This document shows, piece after piece, positions 23,941 through 35,440 of a stretch of 64,000 nt of DNA (positions within the stretch are counted from its first letter, which is position 1; every line of letters begins with the position of its first letter). Below the pieces are notes generated by a model, which was not told the origin of the DNA, did no database searches, and was given only the letters and a program-made list of their open reading frames with translations. A program made the position numbers and the translations under genes. The stretch spans positions 55,334-119,333 of the forward strand of contig NW_003125916.1 in NCBI RefSeq assembly GCF_000003605.2, written 5' to 3'. The stretch is from Saccoglossus kowalevskii (lineage: Eukaryota; Hemichordata; Enteropneusta; Harrimaniidae).

Positions 23941-26467
23941 GTTTGTAAATTATTTTTGAATAAAAAAAAATAATGTTTTGTAACAGTTAAACACTAAAGA
24001 AATGTTCGCACTAACTTGTTCATATTATATAAACAACAACAATACTGGAAACAAAAATAATACATAATAACGCTTTGAACACTATAATTTCCCGCCAATA
24101 ATTTTGTGTCACATTTTGCACATTTTTATGTATTTTTCTAAAGCTTCTTTGTTAATTTTTGGCAAATTAACATATTTTCCCATTAAATACAACGACAGGT
24201 TAAAATAATTGAAATAAATAAGCAAAACAAAATTATTTTATGAAAATTGAAATTGATAAGATGCCGAGAGCACAGGAACGATATTATATCGTCTGTTGAT
24301 TTATTACTGCATATGATGGAGATTAATGAGGGCATGGAACAAGAAGGAATAAGTTAACGACGAGAATCACACCGTTCCATAACAACACTGACATGTATTA
24401 CTGGCTCAACTGAACAGGGACGCGCAATTACGTAATTTATAGTTCATGTGTTTTTGTTTTTATCACAATAGGATGAAGGTAACTGCAGAGGGCGCTTTTC
24501 TTCATTATGTTAACAAGAATCAGTTTTTGGATTCTCCAGAATGGGAGTCTTGCTCACGTGAGTCGGGAAACCATTTCCAGGTATTATTTATTTGCTAATA
24601 ATGCTATTAGTCGTTGTTCTATAATAACGTGTAACGAATGGTACGTACTCGTAAATCAGGTTACATAATATATTGAAACGCATTACCAAATCAATGTACA
24701 TAATTTATTAGTACGTACCATCAAATCAACGAACATGATTTACTGGTACGTACTATCAAATAAACGTACATGAATTTCTGGTACGTACTATCAATTCAAC
24801 GGTCATGATTTACAGATATGTGCTATCAAATCAACGTACATAATTTACTGGTACGTACTATCAAATCAACGTACATAATTTACTGGTACGTACTATCAAA
24901 TCAACGTTACGTACATGAATTTCTAGTACCTACTATCAAATCAACGTACATGATTTACTGGTACGTACTATCAAATCAACGTACAAGAACTACTTGTACG
25001 GGCTATCAAATCAACGTACATGTATTACTGATACGTACTATCAAATCAACGTTCATGATTTACTGGTACATACTATCAAATCAACGTACATGAATTACTG
25101 GTACGTACTATCAAATCAACTAACATGAATTACTGGTACGTATTATCAAATCAACGTGTATAATTTACTAGTACATACTATCAAATCAACGTACATGAAT
25201 TACTGGTGCGTACTATCAATGCAACGTACATGAATTTCTTGTACGTACTATCAAATCAATGTACATGAATTATTGGTACGTACTATCAAATCAATGTACA
25301 TAATTTAATGGTACGTACTATCAATTCAACATACATGAATTACTGGTACGTACTATAAAAACAACGTAGATGAATTACTGGTATGTACTATCAATGCAAC
25401 GTACATGAATTTCCGGTACGTACTATCAAATCAATGTACATGAATTAGTGGTACAATTCAACGTACATGAATTACTGGTACGTACTATAAAAACAACGTA
25501 CATGAATTACTGGTACGTACTATCAATTCAACGTACATGAATTACTGGTACGTACTATAAAAATAACGTACATGATTTACAGGTACGGGAATTTACTGTT
25601 AATAACATTTGACATAAAAATAATTGGTCTGTTTTTGTGAGAATCCAAATCTAGTGGACACAGCTCACCTATGTTCCTATACCTTAATAGATTATTGACG
25701 ATCACATTTTTCACTACAGAGTTTGTTACTGCACAAACATGCAGTAATGAAGAGTACTTCTAATAATGAAAAAAAACCTTTTTGAATGTTTTAACAGTAT
25801 TGTCGGTACGATTTATGTGAATAATACACGACCGCATTTTTCCAATACATTTCTTACTCCTGAGAGAAAGCTCAGTGATCCTATTTTTGTTACCATAATT
25901 AAAAGCACAATTCGACTCAAACGTATTTTAAAGGATCCCTGTCTAAGTAAATATACCATATATCTATACACTGACGTAATTTCCTGTTTGTAGGTTACTA
26001 TTACAGCCGTTGAAAAGTGTCGCTATATTCAGTGGACGCGCAAGAAGTTGGAAAACCACCTTAACAGGGAACCGTTCCTGAGCGCAGTCTTCGAAGCGAT
26101 CATTGGCAAAGACGTCATGACTAAGCTATATTCACTGAACGCTGGGTCCCATCACGACAGCGTCCACGAGATAACTGAGGAGCCAGCAACGGAAACGACC
26201 GACGTCGAAGGTGGAGATGACGCGCGAAGGGCCGACTTCCAGCACCAGTGGACCCCGGTTAAAGACGACAGTGATGTCGAGAGTTTGAAAGCTCGTAGTC
26301 ACGGTGGTAGTACACCTAGTCTGACATCTGGCCTCTCCGTGGTGGATATTAGAGCCAGCATCGCATCTGGTAGAGGAGCGGCAGGAACACACCTGCCAAA
26401 CCGCCCTGACAGCGCCGACGTACACCTATCAAGTGAGAAATCAAAACTACAACAAATCAGCGAGTAG
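23405..26467 (+). CDS. Popeye-domain-containing membrane protein (POPDC family), complete, three coding exons
   Basis: Exons are 23405-23940, 24472-24580 and 25994-26467. The phases join without a break to 372 codons before TAG. Popeye proteins are plasma-membrane cAMP-binding effectors, known from vertebrate heart and skeletal muscle. Visible features: an extracellular N-terminus with a NAS glycosylation sequon (residues 24-26); three hydrophobic segments at about 44-61, 66-84 and 93-112; then the cytosolic Popeye domain from about 118 to 255. The two motifs of the cAMP site are present, DSPE at 199-202 and FQVTI at 214-218. The tail is long, Ser/Asp/Glu-rich and probably disordered. The start was placed at the first ATG (AAAGATGG), since the open frame upstream has no other ATG. 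It is a tandem paralogue of the exon at 1223-1573. The subtype cannot be decided by eye. Confidence 0.93.
24472..24580 (+). CDS. POPDC exon 2: Popeye domain core with DSPE motif
   Basis: Acceptor ...CACAATAG, donor CCAG|GTATTA. Encodes MKVTAEGAFLHYVNKNQFL followed by DSPEWESCSRESGNHFQ. It enters in phase 2 and leaves in phase 0, which matches both neighbours. Confidence 0.92.
24640..25588. repeat. minisatellite, 35-bp unit, about 27 copies, in POPDC intron 2
   Basis: Consensus ACGTACTATCAAATCAACGT followed by ACATGAATTACTGGT (35 bp in all). Copies vary by substitutions, and a few are shortened. Three units make 105 bp, so open frames with a 35-residue period appear by chance; they are not coding. 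The array takes up about two thirds of the 1413-bp intron. Confidence 0.9.
25994..26467 (+). CDS. POPDC exon 3: end of Popeye domain and cytosolic tail
   Basis: It begins VTITAVEKCRYIQWTRKKL after the acceptor TTTGTAG, continues FEAIIGKDVMTKLYSLNAG, then an acidic and Ser-rich tail that ends at TAG 26465-26467. Confidence 0.92.
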   Translation, partial: VTITAVEKCRYIQWTRKKLENHLNREPFLSAVFEAIIGKDVMTKLYSLNAGSHHDSVHEITEEPATETTDVEGGDDARRADFQHQWTPVKDDSDVESLKARSHGGSTPSLTSGLSVVDIRASIASGRGAAGTHLPNRPDSADVHLSSEKSKLQQISE

Positions 26468-29400
26468 AATCCAATTTGTAGATCCCTCCCCCTCCAAGGC
26501 ATCATGTTCAACTATGTGACAACCGGTCACATACTTCATCTTTGTTAGATCGCATTACTAGCTACTAGGCGCCAATACTATTTACTCTCTCCAATTATTA
26601 TCTACTAGGACCCATTAGTATCTACTAATCTTGATTAGTATCTACTATCAGTTAATACTAATCAGTTACTAACTAACAACAATTTTGAATATTCTTACCA
26701 ATTATGTTTCAAAATATTTTAAAACAAAACCTGATTTTTTTATCTGATATTTAATAATTATCTTGCAAACTAAAATCGGAGTGAATATTGGATATGTGAT
26801 ATTATTTTAAGTGATAATTTGGCATCATTTGACACGTGACTCTGTCCATTTCTTTCATAAAACCATCGATACCATTCAATCAATCGGAAAGTAGATTAAA
26901 TTAGCTTAACACTTATGTAGGTCAAAGTCAAAGTCAATTTTCGCAGACTAAACCCTTGTAGATTGATGAAATTAACCGAATGTTATAGAAAATAACTTTA
27001 AAATGTTGTCGGGAAATTTATTTCGTAACATTTGTTTACAACGCACTTAAAAGTACAAAATCATTATAACTAATTCGATAAGATTATGATGGATATTTTA
27101 AAAAATCAAATTAATTTGAAAAGTTCGAATCTACTTGTCTTGCTTCTTGTCAGAAAATGTGCAGATACAATCAGGCAATGAAAACACTGTCACTCTGTGT
27201 TATTTACGTCATTTCCTGGAACGTCATATTCGGTATTTCTAGTTGTGTGAAGCAAAATAGTGTACACAAACAAATGAATCCATACACTGCATGTGTGTTT
27301 AATTTTTCTCTAACACCATCTATTATGTAGCTGTGCACTTTTGCATACTGAATTGTGTTTTGATAATCGTATATATATGTGTGTGGGTAACTAGAAATGT
27401 ATGTGTAGTATATTGGAATGTGATAATGTCCTGCTTCTATGTATCTGTTTTCATTGTGCAGTCATGTTTTTTTTCTGTGTCTGCGTTCTTGTTGTCTAAC
27501 CCATTTTTTCCTGTTCTCTTTTTTTTTGTTTCTACGTTTGTTTCGTCACAGCTATATCCGGTTCACTAAAGTTTCCCTGTTTGACGGGAGGGTTTAACAA
27601 CACAGCTTACATCCAGAACAGCCCGGAGTACGAAACGTCAGTCTAACCATAACCATGGCGACGTGTGTATTGGCAGACATCACAAGCATGATGCGGTTGG
27701 CATGGCAATGTCTGTGGATGCTGCAATGATTGTTACAGTAACTCCTTTTTACCGCACCAAGTTTTTGCATCATCGCACCCAGATGTTTATGCACGCACGT
27801 TAGTTTGGGTCAACATTATTAAATAATGAAATACACGCTAGCATCCAGCAATGTGTAAAATATATTTGCGTTGTTAAATTTTATATTGTCACTAAATCCT
27901 GCGGACCGATAAGCAATAATTTTTCTGAACGTGGGTGGGTTCGAAATGAATGCTAGTTTTTTACGTAATAACACATGAATTCGGCAGCTCTAATGAAATC
28001 GCCGTATCTTAACTTTTTTTATTTTTTTTTCAAAAATGTAGTTTTCAATATAATATTGTTTTATTGTCTTAAGTTTCAAACAAACTCTAATTGAACTAAT
28101 CATGTTTTAAATTTCTTCCACACAGAGTTCAATGTCAAAAATCCAAGTACATTACCATCATATTATCTCAACATATTTCTCCCAACAATAAAAATAAAAT
28201 TCGCAAAACATAAAAAAAGTCGTAAAATAAGTATGGACGGTCCGCAATCCCCCCCCCCAGCTTGAAATTTAACGTATTAAGAGACGTTTGAAACGTTGAG
28301 CGCTGTGTGGTAGAATTTATTTTTGAAACCTTGTATTATAAACGACAGACATGATGTGATTTCACTTGGAATGACTCGACCAGCCACATAATGATATATA
28401 CACAAGTTGAAACGGAAAGAATAAGACGGACGTCATGTGACCACTTGTCATCTATTTTCAGACGCGGATTCATGATCTGATTTGCTGCAGCTGTTATCGA
28501 TTACTCTGCCACGTCTTTATCCCTAACAGGTGCGCATACCTAGCAGTTATTTTGTACACTTCGGTAATTTCAGTTATTCCAACCAGGGAGCAGAAAAAAA
28601 AAACTTTCAACTAAAAAGAATTGAGGATAATTAATACATTATTATAAAATAATTTATTATTATACATCTGTCACCGTAACGACATAAAGTTACAGCGTGC
28701 CGTAATTCTGCGGTATTTTACAGGATATTCTCATCCTACCGTATTAGGAAATGCGAATTCCAAATATGGAACGATTATGCGCGTAAGTGTCCTCTTGTAA
28801 TGAAAACAAACATGGCTGCCTCCAGGGTTTGACCGGACTCCACGCAAAGAAGTTCGCTGATTCTGTTCTAAACTTTCTGTCTTTAGGCATTCCCGTGATG
28901 TATCTTTGAGAGGAATATATAAGATTATTACGTGGATACTTATATACATTTCGGTATCCTCGTAAAAACCTCATATTATAATGTATTTAGTATGAATCAC
29001 ATAATACGTTCGGCGAACCATTAATAAATCTATAAATAATGTTTCCACTATTGTACCGAAATACCGGAATTGTTTACTTTTCTGTGAATATTGTTTTTGT
29101 TTTATATCTTCATAAAAAAATATAAAAAAAACATCAGAAACTAACCATTATTTAAAAATTAAAATGTGCCTATAATTCAAGCATTAACTACTCGGCCAAA
29201 TAACAATACGTTCACAATCGGACACTACTAAAGAGGCTTCCTGTCAAGGAGAAAACACAGCGTGAACATTTCGGAGTTAGTGGTAACAGCGCCCTCTTTG
29301 TCAGGTTTCCATATGAGCGTTGACAAATAATAGCCAGCGGTAACCTGATAAGTTTATTGAAAATTTTAACGCCACTATAGTTATCAATACGTCTGTCGCT

Positions 29401-32045
29401 ATTTTATTGTTTTTGTCCGAACAGAATTTAGCCACAAATAATTAAATAATGACGTAATGCTTAGTGAAGCCAATGAAATAAACGCTAAAAATAGTTAAGG
29501 GTATTATTATATACAGGATACTACAGTTTTTATAATAAAGCTGAATATATTCAATATTGGTGTTGACATCACGTATCATATGCCCGGAAATCATCAGATA
29601 ACAAAACCGAATGTGTTATTTTCAACTAACTTAGGGATTTCATATTATAGCATTAATCACACTTAACTCGGCAAGGTATGATCTTTTTTTAAATGACTGC
29701 ATGGCATTTGATTACAGTGTATTGATTCGCCGTAAAGTGTCTCTTTAAACTGGAACGTGTGAAACGTTAAGACTCTATCTTGTTCCTTGCGTAATATTTA
29801 CTCAAACATTTCGAGGTTTTCGAGTTTCCTTATTTTGTGGAAACAATAGATTTATTCGTCCGAACCAAATGCATTATGGGTAACCTAGCTATGTACTTTT
29901 GTAACTACTTTTTTATTTATTTAATTAATACTTTGGATTGTATATGTGTGATATATATATTTTTTATTTTATACAGTTTGACTTTGGTTGTCGTGTTTTG
30001 TTTTGTTTCGTTTCCAATAAATATTTGTTTTCTTAAGTTGTCATGTCTTAAAATTTGATCACTAAGTAGTCTGTGAACATTGCTTTCAACGCGGTAAATA
30101 ACTGCCATGGTTGCAGACATACACACTAAAATATAATTCATGTTTGAAGGCCTTAGCACGTCACAAGGTTGGTAGAGGTACTGGCTTTTTCAATTTCAGA
30201 CCAGCATCGACTCCCGGTTATGTCATATGATGTAACTACCCGACGCACATGGAGAAAACACGTTTTTGCAAACAACCAATGAGTGAAACAATCATGTTTC
30301 AGTATAACGTGGCTGCACACATTGCAATCTAATGCTCTGTATTTTGGAACTCAATACAATACAAAGTTTGATTAAAAAAAAATTCAAACAGCTTCAATAA
30401 ATTACGTGACTATTGAAGTTTTTTCAAAAATGTATTTTATCGAATGAAATAGACCACTTATTGTTTTGCATGTGAGTTTAGGTTAGTAATAACAGTACTG
30501 AATACAATAAAGATGTGTATATGTTTCCTCAACAGGGCAACACCGCCACAAACACGCACGTTTGTAATTTCAAAATTTTTCCCAGCGTTCTCACTTTTGG
30601 TCCGCTTCATAGAACATATACGTAATGATGTTTAAATTTAGCGATATGATATTAACTTAGTGCAATTTGCTTTTGTTGATCATTGCACTACACGAGTTCT
30701 GCGTGTTTATGTCATTGGATTGTGTTTGCGCCCTCTCTTGTTGACTTTTATTTGTTTTCATCTGGATATTTTAGACGATATCTCGAGCAGTCAATTATAC
30801 AGTCAATTATAGAATATAGATTTAATGGTTATTATAATAGACGGATTAAAAACACCAACTGGCCCAAAACTGTATCAATGGTTTAAAAACAAAACGTTCT
30901 TCTGACAAGACTCGTGAGGGCGTTTTAGTAATCTGAAGTTGGCACAGGACTTGCTTTTGTACGGCTGACGCTGTGATCGTTCCATTGCATTGGTTGCGTT
31001 CAATTTACTGTTCTGTATTAGAAAGGTTTTTAGTGAATTGTAAGAAAATATAATTAACCGCTCTGTTAAACAATTGATTGTTACATGGTGTGACAGGTAT
31101 AACGTAATTACATGCTATGATTCATTTGTAACACAGATGCATTATATATTATAATATATAAACCAATAAAAAAAATACAGAAAAGATGTTTTCACGTTAG
31201 GTCTCCATAAAGCATTCCACATGTTGACTAAATATGGTATGCTGTGACACGTGGTAATAATGATGCTGCATATGTGGTATATATGTGAATGTAACCTAAG
31301 TCTCGCTAACACACAATCTAAAATGATTTCACCCATTATACCAGAATGTGCAATGCACTATGAAGACGGAAGTCAAGGTGTACAAATTCAACTTTTTGTT
31401 TATTATTTATTACTGTGATGTTAAATATCTATAGTACAATGATTATTTTCATTTTTTAAGTTTCTGTAAAGTTTTAAAATTTGCACGTATTTTCAATAAA
31501 CCACTAGTTTTGGCAGTCGGCACATAATGGCTCTAAGCTGTTAACACATCCTGCAAAGTTGTGCAAAGATATGGGTACATTTGGATTGTTTTCAGTGCAT
31601 CCTAGTGCATATTACGTGACGATGAACGTGATCTTCAAAGATTTACATTTATATCGCCGTCCCAACCAAATTCCTCATAGAGTAGGTAATGAATACCAGT
31701 ACGTACATGTACGGTTTACAGATTGTGACCGTAGGTGGCGTTATAGCCGATAACCAACACTTGTTTGTGGTGTTTTCATTAATAAAAACACGGCCAGAAG
31801 AATGAACCACATGACCAGGAGTTGTATAAACCTGTCGTCTTCACCAAAGTCACACTCTAATGATTCTTGCTTTGGTTGCATTGTGAATGTTCCTAGCAAT
31901 ACACAGACACATGATTATGTGTAGTCAAGGCAACAGTGAGGCAACTTCTGACAATTTCGTCTAAGGTACAAATAGACCACAAATTCGACGACTTGTCTGA
32001 TAGGGAACACGTAGTGTGAGACAGAACTCTTGCTTACGATTTGGC
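26468..32045. other. intergenic, no gene seen
   Basis: It starts with the presumed 3' UTR of the POPDC gene. At 26535-26655 there is a degenerate repetition of TATCTACTA-like words. The rest is AT-rich with homopolymer runs (C-run at 28250-28258). No exon could be supported on either strand. Confidence 0.45.
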
Positions 32046-32980
32046 TTAAGGTAGAGATGCAGTTTACCTGGCAGGTATTTTAATTAGTTAATTAGGAAAC
32101 CAAGATGACCTCCCTTGTCTACAAAACTATATACTTTCGGACAGCTTATTGTATGAATTTTAAACTTTTGTTAGTATTTTTTTTATGGACACTGTAATTT
32201 GAAATATGCACAAAAATGTGCTTTTTTGGTCAAAAGTGATTTAAAAAAAATTAGTTTCTAACCCATGTTTCTGTTTCCTGTCGAAATTGGTTTATGGGTA
32301 CATCTGTTTACTATGAAGAAAGTGCCGTCTTGAAAACTGTCTACCAGTTGTCAATTTTGCAGGGCAGCAGCTAAAATTTCACTACTTCAAGTTTATGCAT
32401 AAATTAACACCCAGGCTAGTTGTCTGTACGATTGTTGTAACACTGTTCAACCAAAAACAATGCCCCGACGGCGTTTTGAAGATAAACACATTGTCAATCA
32501 TTTGTCAAAATTACAAAACACAAGGTCAAAGCGTCTAGGAGCTATTTTTTTTTAAAGTTCTGGGATGTGCACTAAAAAGAAGCTGAGATAATTGCTAATT
32601 TGCATAACAATTCACTCAGTAAGGAGTTTGCTAATGCTCATAATTGAAATGACTGTAACAGTTCCAAATTTAAATGTATTATCGTTTTGTTAAAAGTTAA
32701 ATATAGTGCATAATATGGAGATCCCGTCATTTCTTTTTTCATCATGTTTCTTTTTATTATTTATGTACAGCCTTGCTAAATCTTGCTAAGCATTCAAAAG
32801 AGATAATGTTTGCACCTGTTATCTATATTTTAAAATCGTTTTTTGAGTATGTTCCACTATTCACAATTCTACAGAATGTTAACAGTCTATAGCCAAGACT
32901 GTTTGAATAATAAAATGCAAAAAAAAAAAAAAAAAAAAAAATCACTCCCAAGTGCCCTAGAACCTGCATCTCTACCTTAA
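32046..32980. mobile_element. TTAA-flanked non-autonomous DNA element, 927 bp
   Basis: Terminal inverted repeats GGTAGAGATGCAG at 32050-32062 and CTGCATCTCTACC at 32964-32976 are perfect over 13 bp. Each end is bounded by TTAA (32046-32049 and 32977-32980). A TTAA target duplication is the hallmark of piggyBac and Kolobok transposons. The interior carries no transposase frame and contains a long A-run (32918-32941), so this would be a non-autonomous copy. The superfamily cannot be chosen from 13 bp. Confidence 0.7.
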
Positions 32981-33834
32981 GATTAAGTGTATGTACATCA
33001 CATACTCTGCCTAGCGTTCCATGGCCTACTTCAGAACGGGAAATCAAACAAATGCGATATTGCGTCGTTTTTTTGTTTTGGAAATGCCAAAAATTATTCT
33101 TGAATACGACCTGATATCTCATGTAATAACCTGCAAATAATTATAATTATTAATATTTTAGCACATACTTAGTATCCATTGTCCGAAGTCTTATCATGAC
33201 ACCAGCAACGTCTGCAGTAACGTCTATACGAGATTAAAATCGACGAAGGGAAAGTAACTTGTATAATACAATCGAGTCTCTGACAGCCTTGTAAAGAGGC
33301 ATTGTGTAACATTCCACTGGGGTAACAATAGTTCCTCAAACCAGAAAAAGAATTTATTTTTATCGGGTTCTCCTTGGGGAACCATTGAGGCAGCGATTTT
33401 GAACTGAAGAGCGGAGTAATGGTTTTGACCAAAGGTTTGAATGTGTATACTCATCTTTAATTTCATTCGAAAACACAGACGCAATTTACTAATATTTAAG
33501 TAAAAAAATTATCATGAATGCGGAAGTGAAAAATACACTGACACTCACAGTTTCCGATAATCTTACAATGCCACCAAAGATCAAGTGATTTCGGCGCAAA
33601 TTAACAAAACCTGAGATGTGATATGACAAGTGCAAGCGGATCCACTGAAAAAAATAATTGATTTTGTCTCGTCTTGTACGATTACTCAACCGCCATACTC
33701 GTATAGCAATGTGTAATTTGACAAACTAACAAAGTAAAACTTTGATCACATAATTCAGGAATAATTCCATTGCCAAGGCCACAATCTTTATTCAAAACAT
33801 TATTTTAAGAAGTTAAGACCATCAAAGTATCAGG

Positions 33835-34165
33835 GGGAATAATTCTTCTCCTCGGGGTTCTCCACACGTGCCAGGGGGGAATCTCGTCTCGTCTCTATAT
33901 CTCGTCCCCTCGAGGTGCGGGATCGGGAAAGTCACTTATACTTTACAGTCAAATAAGACACACACAACGAAATACGTTTCAACTCTCGTCTTAGTCGGTC
34001 AATCGAGCACTCTATAAGACACAGCGCCCTGGGGAAAAATCCCCAAGACTATCGCAAGGCTGACCCAAGACTCTTTTAGACTGCGTCAAGGCTCGCCCCA
34101 AGTCTCTCCAGGACTGGACTCTCGACTCTTCTATCGTGCTGTGCTCCCCAAGACCAACTCAAAAC
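33835..34165 (-). repeat. GC-richer tract, possible LTR-like remnant
   Basis: It stands out in composition and contains repeated words of the type CTCGTC, CCAAGACT and GACTCTC. In reverse complement it has AATAAAGAGAGTTTTGAG followed downstream by a CCCGATCCCGCACCTCGAGG segment, which loosely resembles an LTR with a leader. No LTR ends, primer-binding site or target duplication could be shown. Confidence 0.25.
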
Positions 34166-35124
34166 TCTCTTTATTCATTTTCAAAACTCTAACCAATTAC
34201 AAAACAGTAAAAAGACTCTAAGGCGTAACCTTCAATCATAAGGCCAATCACACTAAGCACTGAATACGTCATATCTTTTGATTAATCGTTCACTACATTA
34301 ATAACTACGGATACCAACTGTCAGAATGAGTAGTCTGAATAGCGACGGTTATCTCGTAATTAGTTCCGAATCACTGAGCCAAGTTCCGTCCAAAACTTCA
34401 AATAGGCCTAAACGATGACAGACATAACACAGCAATTCGCTAATAATCAGCTAATTAAGTCGATTAACAGATACGCAAAAACAAATTCATGACAAAAGCA
34501 TGACTGAAGATAATTGGTACCTGCTAGGGCGATATATTAACAAAACAACATGAATCAACAAACTCAGTGACACAGCATTTTTTGACTTGTATTCGAACAA
34601 TGATTTCTAAAAGAATAAATGCAAGTTTATTTTATGTATAACGCAAGTATCAATTGTTAAAGAATTATTTTGAAATCATTTAATATATAAATAGTTAAAT
34701 GCATATGAAGGAATACATGTTCCGTGGTATTTATGTGGTCTGCTGAGAGGTTGTTTTTTTATACTATATTCAATAGGTTTATCGCCCTAAAGCTTTATGT
34801 TTATTTGCTGTATGCATGGTGATCTATATGTCATCTGACGCCTTGTCACTGGATTTACCGAAAACACATAAAACGACACTGATAACAACCGAATTACTGA
34901 CACAGTAAAATCCACAACTTTCGGCCAATCTTATAAATATATGAATAGTTGAAATTGGTTGAATATTATAAATATAACCGGCACCACTGTTTATGTTTAG
35001 AGCTTATACATTGATCTCACCTTCCAACTTCGATAACATAGTTATTCCTCCTGTATTGATAGCATTTTAACCACAGCAGGTTGAGCCTCTGCCATTTAAT
35101 TTAATTTAATTGTCTGTATATACA

Positions 35125-35440
35125 TATGTCAGACTACGTCTTTAGTAGAGATATATAAATCATCATGCCTTCCTGAATAGAAATACAGTAACTAAGGGCA
35201 AAACGCCCCCAGCGATTAGTCATAAAAGTTGAAAAGTAGTATTTTCGATTCAATACTAGTGAAATATATTTCGCTCAATCGGCGATGATCCGTGAAGTAA
35301 ACTCTTGAAAAGTTACAATCGCTAATGCATGACCAGGTATCTACTATCCCCAATCATGCATTTCACAATAAGGTGAAACCATTCGCATATGGGTAGGTTG
35401 CATTATCTTATTGTTCGTATTATATAAAACTATCTGTGTT
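35125..35440 (+). repeat. diverged duplication, copy 1
   Basis: Shares an ordered set of segments with 38305-38760: GTCTTTAGT.GA.ATATAAAT followed by CATCA; CGCCCCCAGCGAT against CACCCCCAGGGAT; ATAAGGTGAAACCATTC against ATAAGGCGAGACCATTC; TTATTGTTCGTATT against TTATTGTTTGTATT. Confidence 0.6.

Noticed and set aside
24818-25093. 91-codon open frame with a 35-residue period
   Set aside because: Produced by reading through the 35-bp minisatellite; not a repeat protein.
26132-26511. Minus-strand ORFs over POPDC exon 3
   Set aside because: Antisense shadows of the coding exon.
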